Assembly (NCBI RefSeq): GCF_000684975.1
Contig: NZ_BAXZ01000006.1
Location: 62,001 to 126,000, forward strand
Direction of reading: 5' to 3'
Source of the DNA: Paraburkholderia acidipaludis NBRC 101816
GTDB taxonomy: Bacteria > Pseudomonadota > Gammaproteobacteria > Burkholderiales > Burkholderiaceae
Length of the DNA: 64,000 bases
Shown: positions 1 to 8,975 of the stretch, piece by piece
Numbering within the stretch: the stretch's first letter is position 1
Layout of the letters: every line of letters begins with the position of its first letter
Position numbers and translations under genes: made by a program
Notes under the pieces: model-generated
Database searches by the model: none
What the model saw: only the letters and a program-made list of their open reading frames with translations
Told to the model about the DNA's origin: nothing

Positions 1-1219
1 TGACCAGTGACTGGATGGTGCCGCTGCCGTTGTTTATCCCCGCGTTGTAGCTCGTGATCGTGCCGTTATTGGTCAGCGTGCCGATGCTGCCGGAATTGTT
101 GATCGCCGTCGCGCTGGGAGCGCTGATGGTCAAGCCATGGATCAGCCCGTTATTGGTCAGCGCGCCGATATTCCCGGCGTTGTTGATGCCGGTGTGCGAG
201 CCTTCGATGGTGCCGCCGCTCTCGTTGACGATCGCGCCGAAGGTGCCGCTGCTTTCAAGCCCGAAATGCACTCCCATGAGCGTGCCGCTGTTCGTCAGCG
301 TACCGATCGTGCCGTAGTTCAGTATTGCCGCCGTCTCGCCCTGAATCAGGGCACCGGCCTGATTGGCAATCGTGCCGATGGTCGCGGAGGTGGATTCGTT
401 GTAGATGGCCGGTCCCGAGGCGCTGATCGTGCCACTGTTCGTGACGACACCGATCGTGCCGTTGTTCACGAACGCATCTTCTTCGCCATTGATCAGCCCG
501 CCAGCCTGATTGGCTATCGTGCCGATGGTTCCGAGGCTGTCGTTGTAGATGCCGCCCTGGTTTTCGAACTGGACCGACTGGATCGTGCCGGAATTGCTGA
601 TCGTGCCAATCGAGCCATTGTTATAAATGCCAATATGGCTGCCGGTGATGTGGCCGCCGATCGTATTGTCGATCCCGCCGATCGTGCCGGAGTTGGCGAT
701 TCCTTCGGGCACGATGTAGCCGTAGCCTCCTCCACCGTAAATCGTGCCGCTGTTGACGAGGGTGCCGATGCTGCCTGTGTTGTTGATTCCCTGGGTCTGG
801 CTCAGAATCGTGCCGTTGTTGGACAGCGTGCCGATGACACCGCTGTTGAATATGGCCATTGATTCTACGCTTGCCGCAACGATCCGCCCGCCAATGGTGT
901 TGTAGATCGCCGTGATGGAGTCCGCGTGGCCGACGTTGATGCCGTACTTGGTCCCCGCGATCAGGCCGCTGTTGGTCAGGGTGCCGACAGCGCCGGATAT
1001 GGTCACACCGGTTGTCCACATGTAATTGGACACTATGCCGTTGCTCGTTACCGTGCAGTCGCCCGAACTCCAGTTCACCGTGTTGTCCACGGTGTTGTCG
1101 ATGCTGGCGCCGTACAATCCGCAATCGGCCCTTGCGGCCAGCGGCGATATGCCTGCCATGATTCCGGTCAACGCGGCGGCGATCATGCGCTGTTTCGGTC
1201 GTGCGGTCCTGCGAGTCAT
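1..1219 (-). CDS. Autotransporter-like repeat protein, 5' part only (runs off the window)
   Basis: Reading the minus strand from ATG at 1219 gives an uninterrupted frame of 406 codons to the window edge. It opens with a basic n-region, a hydrophobic core and an Ala-x-Ala site (ending LAARA, about residue 31), a Sec signal peptide. The mature part is built from short degenerate repeats of the type IGTLTNSGTI and GINNTGSIGTL, about 20 residues apart and rich in Gly, Asn, Thr and Ser. That pattern is typical of the right-handed beta-helix passenger of type V autotransporters or related exoproteins. The C-terminal beta-barrel that would prove this is outside the window. No catalytic motif is visible. 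An adhesin or surface-structural role is an inference. Confidence 0.75.
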   Translation of the reverse strand, partial: MTRRTARPKQRMIAAALTGIMAGISPLAARADCGLYGASIDNTVDNTVNWSSGDCTVTSNGIVSNYMWTTGVTISGAVGTLTNSGLIAGTKYGINVGHADSITAIYNTIGGRIVAASVESMAIFNSGVIGTLSNNGTILSQTQGINNTGSIGTLVNSGTIYGGGGYGYIVPEGIANSGTIGGIDNTIGGHITGSHIGIYNNGSIGTISNSGTIQSVQFENQGGIYNDSLGTIGTIANQAGGLINGEEDAFVNNGTIGVVTNSGTISASGPAIYNESTSATIGTIANQAGALIQGETAAILNYGTIGTLTNSGTLMGVHFGLESSGTFGAIVNESGGTIEGSHTGINNAGNIGALTNNGLIHGLTISAPSATAINNSGSIGTLTNNGTITSYNAGINNGSGTIQSLV

Positions 1220-1679
1220 GGCGCATCCGGTCTTTTGTCAATTGCGGGCGATTATGTAAGACCGGTAACATCTTGCAAGAATTATTCGAAAGGATTGCGT
1301 AAAAGATACGGGAGGCGGTCGGGCTGAATGCCGCTTGTTAAAGAAAATTACTTACCGGATGCTTACTTTTTTAACTGGCATTTAATTTCTGGTTTCGTGT
1401 TTCACGCTGCTCGCGCGCAGGCGGACCACGATATCGAAAGAACCCGGTGCAAAACGGGCTCGCTTGTCGCTTTTGCGCAAAAAAGAGTATTGAGCCATCA
1501 AGTTTCGAGGCGGCTGTGCCGTTAACTCTATGCTGCTTTGCGTGAATGGAATAAGACAGGAAGTAGGCGAACGATCGCCATATTCGGCATGTCGCTTCGA
1601 AAAATAAACACCAATTGACACGCTTGTTTTTATGCTGTTTCGCGCAATGGCGCGGCCAATGCCGATCATCAGAACCGAT
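1220..1679. other. Divergent intergenic region between the autotransporter and the acyl-CoA ligase
   Basis: This stretch separates two divergently transcribed genes and should hold both promoters. It is more AT-rich than the flanking genes. A TTGACA hexamer lies at 1615-1620, but no well-spaced -10 element follows it. Short open frames here have no SD sequence and no recognisable product. No RNA gene or convincing operator is seen. Confidence 0.4.
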
Positions 1680-3170
1680 ATGTCAGACGAAACGAATGCA
1701 GGCGGCCTGGGCGGACAGGACGATATCTGGAACATCACGGAAGTGATCGAACGACGCGCGGCTGAGAATCCGGCCGCGATGGCGCTGATCCTGGCCGACC
1801 GGGTGCTGAGCTATCGCGAACTGGTGACGGCGATCCACGTCGTGGCTCGCGTGCTGCTCGATCGCGGCGTGCAACCGCGGCAGACGCTCGGCGTCTCGAT
1901 GGGGCAGACCGCGTTGCACCTCGTCACGCTGCTGGCCATCGCGCGTATCGGTGCGGTCGCGGTGCCGCTGCATACCTCATTGCCCGCCGCGCGCCGGGTG
2001 CAGGTGGCAAGGCGATTCAACGTGTCGGCGGTCGTGTCCGGGCGAGGCGACATGCAGCTCGAGGGCTGGCCCTTCATTTCGCTCGACGGCGTGGATCAGG
2101 CCGCAGGGGGGACACTTTTGCCGCCGAGCGGCACGCAACGCGACGATCCCTGCTGGCTGTCGCTTTCTTCCGGTACCACGGGCGAGCCGAAGGGCGTGTT
2201 GCGCACGCATGGCTACATGCTGGACCGTGTCGGCAAATCGAGCTTCGCGCGCGGCCCTCATTCGCGTCTCTTGCCGATGGATCTGAACTTCGGAATCGGC
2301 TTCGGCCAGGCGATGCGAATGCTCGTGCTGGGCGGCGCCGTGGTGCTGGCGCCGAATCCGTTGCCCGCGCATCTTGCCTACATGGTCCGCTCGCATGCCG
2401 TGACGCACTGGCTCGTTTCGCCTGCCCTGGCAGAGGAGGTGCTGGCGCTGCTGGAGGACGACGGCATTCACTTCCCGACACTCGACTATCTGCAGGTCGT
2501 GGGCGACACCCCGAGCCCGCGTCTGCTCGATGCCTTGTTCCGCCGCTTTACGCCGAACGTGTATGTCGCTTACGGCGTTTCGGAAATCGGCCAGATCGCG
2601 ATCGCCGACCCGGACACGCTCAGGCGCGCGCCGGCAAGTGTGGGCCGCGTGTGCCCCTGGGTACGGCTGGAAGTGGTCGACGGCGACGACCGGCCGGTGC
2701 CGGCGGGCCAGTCCGGCCGCCTGCGGGTGAAACTCGACTACATGTTCAACGACTACCATCTCGACCCCGCGCACACGTCGACGTGCTTTCGCGATGGGTG
2801 GTACTACCCGCGCGATCGTGCGCGGCTGGATGCCGAAGGGCTGTTGTACATCGAAGGCCGGGAAGACGACGTGTTCAACATCGGCGGCGGCAAGGTCTAT
2901 TTCCGCGACGTCGACGGGGCGTTCGAAACGCATCCCGCGGTGCGCGAAGCGGCTGCATTCGTGTGGCGGCAAGCGGCCGGGCGCGACCTGCTCGCGATTG
3001 CCGTGAACATCGGCGCGCAGGTTTCCGGGCAGCAGCTGCTGAGCTGGGCCGAGCGCACGCTCGGACCGCAGTGCCCGGAGCGTATCGTGTTCGTCGACAG
3101 CTTCGTCCGCAGCGAGACCGGCAAGATCTTGCGCGACCGGCTTACCGAAAATTTCTCTGAACGCGCTTGA
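1680..3170 (+). CDS. Class I adenylate-forming enzyme (acyl-CoA synthetase/AMP ligase family)
   Basis: The protein is about 496 residues from ATG 1680. Upstream in-frame ATGs at 1632 and 1662 are possible and none has a good SD. The AMP-binding P-loop-like motif LSSGTTGEPKG is near residue 160, the aromatic motif AYGVSEIGQ near 300, and the C-terminal hinge (YIEGREDDVFNIGGGK) near 390. It ends with SETGKILRDRL, which carries the catalytic lysine. The family activates a carboxylic acid with ATP and transfers it to CoA or a carrier protein. The substrate is not evident. Two MFS permeases and an amidohydrolase follow on the same strand, so it may activate an imported organic acid. Confidence 0.85.
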   Translation: MSDETNAGGLGGQDDIWNITEVIERRAAENPAAMALILADRVLSYRELVTAIHVVARVLLDRGVQPRQTLGVSMGQTALHLVTLLAIARIGAVAVPLHTSLPAARRVQVARRFNVSAVVSGRGDMQLEGWPFISLDGVDQAAGGTLLPPSGTQRDDPCWLSLSSGTTGEPKGVLRTHGYMLDRVGKSSFARGPHSRLLPMDLNFGIGFGQAMRMLVLGGAVVLAPNPLPAHLAYMVRSHAVTHWLVSPALAEEVLALLEDDGIHFPTLDYLQVVGDTPSPRLLDALFRRFTPNVYVAYGVSEIGQIAIADPDTLRRAPASVGRVCPWVRLEVVDGDDRPVPAGQSGRLRVKLDYMFNDYHLDPAHTSTCFRDGWYYPRDRARLDAEGLLYIEGREDDVFNIGGGKVYFRDVDGAFETHPAVREAAAFVWRQAAGRDLLAIAVNIGAQVSGQQLLSWAERTLGPQCPERIVFVDSFVRSETGKILRDRLTENFSERA

Positions 3171-3268
3171 ATCCACTGCCTGATTTTGCTGCCTGATTTT
3201 GCTACCTGAGTTCCCTTTTCATAGCCATTGAACCGCACATCCTGTGAAGCAGGGTGAAGGACCCTTGT

Positions 3269-4591
3269 GTGAATACGCCCGTTGTCGTCGATGTGTGCGC
3301 AGTCATCGATCGCCGTTCGCTCGGACGGCTGCAGAAGCTCATGCTGGTGCTCGGCTTTTGCATCATCGCACTGGAGGGCTTCGATCTCGCGGTAATGGGG
3401 TTCATCGTGCCGGTGCTGCGGCAGCAATGGCATCTCAGCCATCGCGCGCTCGGTTCCGCGCTGAGCGCGGCGCAATTCGGCCTGGTATTCGGCGCGCTGA
3501 TAGCCGGCCCCCTGGCAGACCGCTTCGGCCGCAAGACCGTCCTGCTGTGCAGCGTGGCGGGCTTCGGCGCGTGCACGCTGCTCACCGCAACCGCGGGCGG
3601 ATTGCCGATGCTCACGATCTTTCGTTTTCTGACCGGAGTGGGCGTGGGCTCGGTCGTGCCCAACACCGCCACGCTCATTTCGGAGTACGTACCAAAGCGG
3701 CTGCGCTCACGTTCGGTCGCGTTCATTATCTGCGGGGTGGCATTCAGTTCGGCGTGCGCGGGCTTCCTGTCGGCGTGGCTGATTCCGGCATTTGGCTGGC
3801 GCTGCCTGCTGGCTGTCGGCGGATTAGCCACGCTCTCGATGATCCCTGTGCTGGCCGTCGCAATGCCGGAATCGGTCCGCTTTCTGGTGGCGACAGAGGC
3901 GCCGTCCGCACGGATCCGCGCCATCATGGAACGGATGGCGCCGGGCGAGACGCCGGCGCGGTCTGTTTTTGTCGCATCGACGGAACCCGCGGGACGGGGC
4001 GAGACTGCGCTGGTATTGTCGCGGCGCTTCCGGTTCGGCAGTCTCATGTTGTGGCTGGCCTATTTCGCTGCGCTGTTCGCGAGCAATACGCTGTCGAGCT
4101 GGCTTCCAAGCTTCATCAAGGAATCGGGCTTCGGCTTTCAGTATGCCGCCACTGTCGCTGCGGTGTATCAGACGGGCGGCGTTGTCGGCGCGTTGGCGAT
4201 GGGCTGGGCGATGGACCGTCACGATCTGCACAAGGCACCGGCGTTCGCATGCATTGCGAGCGGCGCGCTGTTTCTCGGTCTGGGGCTCGGGTTTCATTCG
4301 GAGTTGTTCACGATGCTGCAGGCGTTCGCACTCGGCTTCTCCCTGATCGGCGCAATATGCAGCGTTAATGCGCTGCCCACCGCTTTTTATCCGACGCGTG
4401 CCCGCGCAACGGGGTCCTGCTGGATGCACGGAGCCGGACGCTGCGGTGCAGTACTAAGTATTTTCTCCGGGGCGCAGATGCTGAGCATGGGATGGAGTGC
4501 CGACCGTGTATTCATGGCGCTGATCGTTCCGCCGATGGTGGCGGGCGGAGCGCTGCTGGCGAAGGGATGGTGCGGAGAGAGGGGCGGCTGA
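3269..4591 (+). CDS. MFS transporter, aromatic acid:H+ symporter (AAHS)-like
   Basis: About 440 residues with 12 predicted hydrophobic segments. The first segment carries the ALEGFDLAVMGFIVP signature, equivalent to the DGFD motif of AAHS permeases such as PcaK and BenK. The loop 2-3 motif GPLADRFGRK follows. GTG 3269 is chosen because GAAGGA sits 7 bases upstream and the N-terminus then matches the family. GTG 3254 is an in-frame alternative. By family it imports aromatic or small organic acids with protons across the inner membrane. It lies downstream of the acyl ligase with about 100 bases between. Confidence 0.85.
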   Translation: MNTPVVVDVCAVIDRRSLGRLQKLMLVLGFCIIALEGFDLAVMGFIVPVLRQQWHLSHRALGSALSAAQFGLVFGALIAGPLADRFGRKTVLLCSVAGFGACTLLTATAGGLPMLTIFRFLTGVGVGSVVPNTATLISEYVPKRLRSRSVAFIICGVAFSSACAGFLSAWLIPAFGWRCLLAVGGLATLSMIPVLAVAMPESVRFLVATEAPSARIRAIMERMAPGETPARSVFVASTEPAGRGETALVLSRRFRFGSLMLWLAYFAALFASNTLSSWLPSFIKESGFGFQYAATVAAVYQTGGVVGALAMGWAMDRHDLHKAPAFACIASGALFLGLGLGFHSELFTMLQAFALGFSLIGAICSVNALPTAFYPTRARATGSCWMHGAGRCGAVLSIFSGAQMLSMGWSADRVFMALIVPPMVAGGALLAKGWCGERGG

Positions 4592-4791
4592 TTCGAGCGC
4601 GGCGAGCGGCATATTTTGTGCGCGCTCCCAGATCGGGATGGCGCCGCCGCGCGCCCGCATAGCCACAGGGCGCCGTTATGCCGGAATCCGCATGTTCGGC
4701 GTGTTTTTTTGTCAAGACGCGCCTGTTTTGGCTCCATATACTCGCTTGACATTGCCCGGCGCCACGCCGCTCTCCCTTCCGGAGGCAAGCC

Positions 4792-6159
4792 ATGTCGACG
4801 ATTCCAGCACGCATAGAACGCATGCCGTACTCGAGCGTTCATCGTCGATTGTTGTGGCTGGGCGGGCTGGGCTACGTGTTCGACGCGATGGATGCCGCCG
4901 TGCTGGCTTTCATGCTGCCCGTGCTGCGCACGCAGTGGCATTTGAGCAGCGTGCAGACCGGGGTGCTCGGCAGCGGCACTTTCATTGGATATTTCTTCGG
5001 CGCCGCGGTGGCCGGCATTCTCGGCGACGTGATCGGCCGGCGCACGGTCATGGTGTGGGCGCTGATCATCTACTGCGTCGCATCGCTCATTAGCGCCGCG
5101 GCGCAAGATTGGCCTTTTTTCATGGCGATGCGCATCATCGCCGGTGTGGGCACCGGCGCCGAAAGCGCCATCGTGGCGCCGTTTCTCTCGGAGTTCGTGG
5201 CGCGCAAATATCGCGGCACGTTCACCGGCAGTCTGGCGGCATTCTTCTCGTTCGGGTTTGTCGCCGCGGCGGTGCTCGGTTATCTGGTCATTCCGCTCGC
5301 GCCCGACGCGTGGCGTGTCGTCTCGGTGATCACCGCGCTCCCGGTCGTCATGCTGCTGTGGTGGCGGCGCGCGCTGCCGGAATCGCCGCGCTGGCTCGAC
5401 AGCCGCGGCAGAACCGCCGAGGCCGAGGCGATCGTCGACACCATGGAGGCGGAGCTGCGCGCCGCCGGCGTGCAGCTCGAGCCGCTGCAAGCGCACGAGC
5501 CGGTCCCCCTGGCAACCGCGGGGCGGGGCACACCGCTGGGCAACCTCAAGGCGCTCTTTTCGCGCGAGCTGGCGAGCATCACCGCAATGGCCTGGTTGAT
5601 GTGGTTGTCGATCACGTTCAGTTACTACGCGTTCTTTACGTGGATCCCCGGCCTGCTGGTGCAAAGCGGCATGACTATCACACGCAGCTTTTCGTATTCG
5701 CTCGTCATGTACCTGGCGCAGATTCCCGGTTATTTTTCGGGGGCGTGGATCAACGAAAAGATCGGCCGCCAGGCCACCATCGCAACGTACATGGCCCTGG
5801 GCGGCATCTCGGCGCTGGGGCTCGCGCTCACGCACGGCAATGCCCAAATCCTGACGTCGGGCTTCCTGCTGTCGTTCTTCATGAACGGGACCTATGCCGG
5901 CGTTTACGCTTTCACGCCCGAAGTGTTCCCGACCGACGTTCGTGCGACCGGCATGGGCGTCGCTTCGGCTATCGGGCGCCTGGGCGCGATCGCCGCGCCC
6001 ATCCTGGTCGGCTATCTCTATCCGCGCCTCGGCTTCGGCGGGGTGTTCGGCGCCACGACGCTGGTGCTGATCGTCGGCGCGCTCGCCGTTCTCATCATGG
6101 GCGTGCCGACGCGCGGCCGATCGCTGGAAGAAATTGCCGCCATGCGCCTGAAACGCTGA
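4792..6159 (+). CDS. MFS transporter, SV2/metabolite:H+ symporter-like
   Basis: 455 residues with the 12-helix MFS pattern. The signature GGLGYVFDAMDAAVLAFMLP is in helix 1 and GDVIGRR in loop 2-3. A central cytoplasmic loop (about residues 205-245) separates the halves, and ESPRWL closes helix 6, as in sugar- and niacin-type porters. A good SD (GGAGG) precedes ATG 4792. It differs clearly from the AAHS permease just upstream, so the cluster holds two permeases of different subfamilies. The substrate is unknown. Its position directly before an amidohydrolase suggests it imports that enzyme's substrate. Confidence 0.85.
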   Translation: MSTIPARIERMPYSSVHRRLLWLGGLGYVFDAMDAAVLAFMLPVLRTQWHLSSVQTGVLGSGTFIGYFFGAAVAGILGDVIGRRTVMVWALIIYCVASLISAAAQDWPFFMAMRIIAGVGTGAESAIVAPFLSEFVARKYRGTFTGSLAAFFSFGFVAAAVLGYLVIPLAPDAWRVVSVITALPVVMLLWWRRALPESPRWLDSRGRTAEAEAIVDTMEAELRAAGVQLEPLQAHEPVPLATAGRGTPLGNLKALFSRELASITAMAWLMWLSITFSYYAFFTWIPGLLVQSGMTITRSFSYSLVMYLAQIPGYFSGAWINEKIGRQATIATYMALGGISALGLALTHGNAQILTSGFLLSFFMNGTYAGVYAFTPEVFPTDVRATGMGVASAIGRLGAIAAPILVGYLYPRLGFGGVFGATTLVLIVGALAVLIMGVPTRGRSLEEIAAMRLKR

Positions 6160-6221
6160 ATCGTTCACAGCCTGCGCATCGCGCTCCCGCGCGAGGCAAT
6201 CGAAAATCGAAGGAGGAACGT

Positions 6222-7466
6222 ATGGACCGCATCCTGTTCAAGAACGGCGCTTTGCTCGATCCCCTGCAGGGCGCATTGCAGCCGGGCCACAATCTGCTGG
6301 TGGAGGGCGAGACGATCAAGGCGGTGTCGCAGCAGCCGATTGCTGCGCACGACGCGCAAGTGATCGACCTCGAAGGCAAGACCATCATGCCGGGCTTGAT
6401 CGACCTGCACGCGCACATGATCGCAACGCAGTTCGACTTGCCGAGCCAGGCAAGAATGCCCAACGTTTTCATCACGCTCAAGGCGCTGCCGATCATGCGC
6501 GGCATCTTGCGGCGCGGCTTCACGACGGTGCGCGATGCCGGCGGCGCCGGCTTCGCGCTCAAGCAATCGATAGAAATGGGCCTCGCGCAGGGGCCGCGCC
6601 TCTTCGTCGCCGGGCGTGCGCTCAGTCAGACCGGCGGCCACGGCGACGTGCGCGCGCGCTCGGACTTCATGCCCGGCGACGCGCCGTGTAACTGCTGCGT
6701 GCGCGTCGGCGCCTTGAGCCGGGTGGTCGACGGTGTCGATGCGTTGCGCCGGGCGGTGCGGGAAGAACTGCAGATGGGCGCCGACCAGATCAAGATCATG
6801 GCTTCCGGCGGTGTCGCTTCGCCGACCGACCCGGTCGGCGCGCTCGGTTACTCGGAGGACGAGATCCGCGCGGTCGTCGCCGAAGCGCAGGCGCGCGGCA
6901 CCTACGTGATGGCGCACGCCTATACGCCCGAATCGATGCAGCGCGCGGTGCGCTGCGGCGTGCGCACCATCGAGCACGGCAACCTGATCGACGCGCCGAC
7001 CGCCGCGCTGATGGCCGAGTACGGCGCGTATGTTGTACCTACGCTGGTGGCCTACGAAGCATTGCATCTCGAGGGCGTGCGCTACGGCTTGCCCCCCGAG
7101 AGCGCGGCCAAGATCGACGTCGTGCGCGAGGCCGGTTTGAAGTCCCTGGAAATATTCAAGCGCGCCGGGGTCAAGATGGGCTTCGGCAGCGACCTGCTCG
7201 GTCCGTCGCATCGCATGCAAAGCGACGAGTTCGCGATCCGCGCGCAGGTCCTGACGCCCGCCGAGATCATCGGTAGCGCCACCACCATCGGCGCCGAAAT
7301 CCTGGGCATGACGGGCAAGCTGGGACGCCTCGCACCGGGGGCCTATGCCGACGTGCTGGTGGTCGATGGCGATCCGCTGCGCGACTTGAAATGCCTCGGC
7401 GGCCAGGGCGACCACATTCCTCTGGTGATGAAGGGCGGTCGCGTCGAATTCAACGAATTGCATTGA
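6222..7466 (+). CDS. Metal-dependent amidohydrolase (imidazolonepropionase/prolidase-like)
   Basis: 414 residues from ATG 6222, preceded by a near-perfect SD (AAGGAGGAACGT). The amidohydrolase TIM-barrel signature is complete: HxH in GLIDLHAHM (about residue 62), a lysine in QIKIMASGG (about 189), histidines in MAHAY (about 230) and TIEHGN (about 249), and the catalytic Asp in GFGSDLLG (about 323). The end (YADVLVVDGDPL) forms the small beta-sandwich. Family members hydrolyse C-N bonds of cyclic amides or dipeptides using one or two metal ions in the cytoplasm. The start lies 60 bases after the MFS stop, so the two are probably co-transcribed. Confidence 0.9.
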   Translation: MDRILFKNGALLDPLQGALQPGHNLLVEGETIKAVSQQPIAAHDAQVIDLEGKTIMPGLIDLHAHMIATQFDLPSQARMPNVFITLKALPIMRGILRRGFTTVRDAGGAGFALKQSIEMGLAQGPRLFVAGRALSQTGGHGDVRARSDFMPGDAPCNCCVRVGALSRVVDGVDALRRAVREELQMGADQIKIMASGGVASPTDPVGALGYSEDEIRAVVAEAQARGTYVMAHAYTPESMQRAVRCGVRTIEHGNLIDAPTAALMAEYGAYVVPTLVAYEALHLEGVRYGLPPESAAKIDVVREAGLKSLEIFKRAGVKMGFGSDLLGPSHRMQSDEFAIRAQVLTPAEIIGSATTIGAEILGMTGKLGRLAPGAYADVLVVDGDPLRDLKCLGGQGDHIPLVMKGGRVEFNELH

Positions 7467-7574
7467 ACAGGGGTGCGATGGCTCTGGTGCAAACAGGCCC
7501 GCCGGATCGAGATTTACAGAAAATATTTCGACCGGTTTGCGTCCTGGGCTCATTTGCCTGACGGTGAGGACGTC

Positions 7575-7919
7575 TCAACCGCGAACAGCCAAAGTAGCCG
7601 CAATCAGAGCCGAAAAGACCAGTGCCGGGGCAAGATGCCGGAATGGCTCTCGATTTCGCACCAACGTGAAGAGCGCGCCTGACATGATCGCACCGGCCAA
7701 CGCCAGGCCTAAGAGTCTGGTTTGTTGTCCAGGAAGCAGTGCCGCACTGAGCAATTCGAGCGCGCCACAAAGCAACTGAAACCATGCCGGATAACCCCAG
7801 CGTGCGAAGTCGCGCTTCACCGCGCCGGGTCTTGCGAGATTGACCACGCCGGCAACCGCGAACAGAGCCGCGACGATCATCGCGAGGGTCGATTCGAGAG
7901 ACACGCTGTTCCACGCCAT
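7575..7919 (-). CDS. Small DoxX-like integral membrane protein
   Basis: 114 residues from ATG 7919, chosen because GGAG lies 7 bases upstream. ATG 7925 would leave almost no spacing. Four hydrophobic segments cover most of the chain (AMIVAALFAVAGVVNLARPG, FQLLCGALELLSAALLPG and two more), with the RWGYPAW loop typical of DoxX-like/DUF4267-type quinol-oxidase-related membrane proteins. It is tightly coupled to the epimerase gene: the start lies 2 bases past that gene's stop. Both are therefore probably controlled by the TetR protein encoded divergently. Its biochemical role is unknown. Confidence 0.75.
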   Translation of the reverse strand: MAWNSVSLESTLAMIVAALFAVAGVVNLARPGAVKRDFARWGYPAWFQLLCGALELLSAALLPGQQTRLLGLALAGAIMSGALFTLVRNREPFRHLAPALVFSALIAATLAVRG

Positions 7920-7921
7920 CG

Positions 7922-8845
7922 TCATGCTCCGTTGATTTGCTGAAAGTGTTTTGGTGCGGAGAGGTCCGCAATCAGGCCGGGGCCGTGGGGTTTCCACGCA
8001 AGAACTCGCCGGGCATGCTGACCGCTTACCGTCTGGTCGAGCGCCAGTGCGTCGGCGAACGGTCCAAGCGATTTGCGGGCGTCGTCGAGCGGCCAGAGTT
8101 CGACGCGATCGGCGCCGACCGAGGCCCGAATCGCTTCACCCATTTCGGCAACCGCAACAGCTTCTTCCGCGACCACGTTGAAGATCTGTCCCGCGATTCG
8201 ACCGTTCCCGCTTGCCGCCTGCTCCACCGCGCTCAGGTAAGCTGTGGCGAGATCATCGACATGAACGGCAGGCCAGTGATTGCGGCCATCGCCAACGACC
8301 TTCACGCTGCCGGCCTGATGGACCATGCCGGCGAGCATGCCGAAGACGCCGCCGCCGTAGCCATGCACCATCGCTGGCCTGAGAATCACCGCGGCAATCG
8401 AGCGGCTCGCGGCAAGCGTCTGCACATGCTGCTCCACGGCAGGCCGCCAGGCGATGAGTGGTGTCGGGTTCAGCGCCGATGCTTCAGTCGCGGGCGCCCC
8501 CTTTGTATTGCCGTAGACCCAGGTGCCCGACGTATAGACAAACACCGCGCCCGGACGCAAATGCGAAAGCATCGCTACAACCGCGGCCTCGTCAGCAACG
8601 GCGGCGGAAGCATCGTTGGTCGACGCGGCGTGCACCACGCCATCCGCGGCACCGGCGGTCGCAGCGAAAGACTGCGGCTCACGCAGGTCGCCGGAATGCA
8701 GTTTCACACCGAGACGTGCCAGCGCGCTGGCGCCCGCCGACCCGTCCTGGCGCACCAGCGCCGTCACCTGATGGCCGAGGCTGATTGCCTTGCGCGCGAC
8801 CGCCTGCCCGATGTAGCCAGTACCGCCTGTAATGAACAGTTCCAA
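7922..8845 (-). CDS. NAD(P)-binding epimerase/SDR (extended SDR, NAD-dependent epimerase/dehydratase family)
   Basis: Reading from TTG 8845 (GGGAGAA SD 4 bases upstream) gives 307 residues that begin directly with the nucleotide-binding motif FITGGTGYIGQ. Upstream in-frame starts up to 8887 would add a non-family tail and run into the operator palindromes. YTSGTWVYG carries part of the active site, and RPAMVHGYGGGVF and HVDDLA are typical of atypical or extended SDRs that modify sugars or reduce quinones. The canonical YxxxK is not obvious, so catalytic competence is uncertain. It is divergent from tetR. Confidence 0.82.
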   Translation of the reverse strand: MELFITGGTGYIGQAVARKAISLGHQVTALVRQDGSAGASALARLGVKLHSGDLREPQSFAATAGAADGVVHAASTNDASAAVADEAAVVAMLSHLRPGAVFVYTSGTWVYGNTKGAPATEASALNPTPLIAWRPAVEQHVQTLAASRSIAAVILRPAMVHGYGGGVFGMLAGMVHQAGSVKVVGDGRNHWPAVHVDDLATAYLSAVEQAASGNGRIAGQIFNVVAEEAVAVAEMGEAIRASVGADRVELWPLDDARKSLGPFADALALDQTVSGQHARRVLAWKPHGPGLIADLSAPKHFQQINGA

Positions 8846-8887
8846 AGCGTTCTCCCAACGATTGCGTGCGAAATTGGATAACCACAA

Positions 8888-8913
8888 GAAACGAGACTAA
8901 CAAGTCTCGTTTC
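8888..8913. promoter_or_regulatory. Palindromic operator 1 in the epimerase/tetR intergenic region
   Basis: GAAACGAGACT (8888-8898) and AGTCTCGTTTC (8903-8913) are perfect inverted repeats of 11 bases around AACA. The site sits between the two divergent starts. Local TetR-family autoregulation at such sites is well established for the family. Binding here is inferred. Confidence 0.7.
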
Positions 8914-8923
8914 TGGAAATGTA

Positions 8924-8945
8924 GACGAGACTGGCCAGTCTTGTC
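8924..8945. promoter_or_regulatory. Palindromic operator 2 in the epimerase/tetR intergenic region
   Basis: GACGAGACTGGCCAGTCTTGTC is a 22-base dyad with one mismatched pair. It shares the CGAGACT/AGTCT core of operator 1, 36 bases away centre to centre. It lies 31 bases before the tetR start, a typical position for autorepression. Confidence 0.68.
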
Positions 8946-8975
8946 AACTGCCCGGCGATCTGGTATTTATTTCGT

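Noticed and set aside
4387..6168. A 593-codon minus-strand frame over the MFS gene
   Set aside because: Composition (Arg, His, Gln, Asp) is that of an antisense shadow and no family motif is present.
5109..7466. A 785-codon frame joining part of the MFS gene to the amidohydrolase, looking like a fusion
   Set aside because: The first 370 codons are an out-of-frame reading of the MFS gene. The amidohydrolase has its own strong SD and ATG at 6222.
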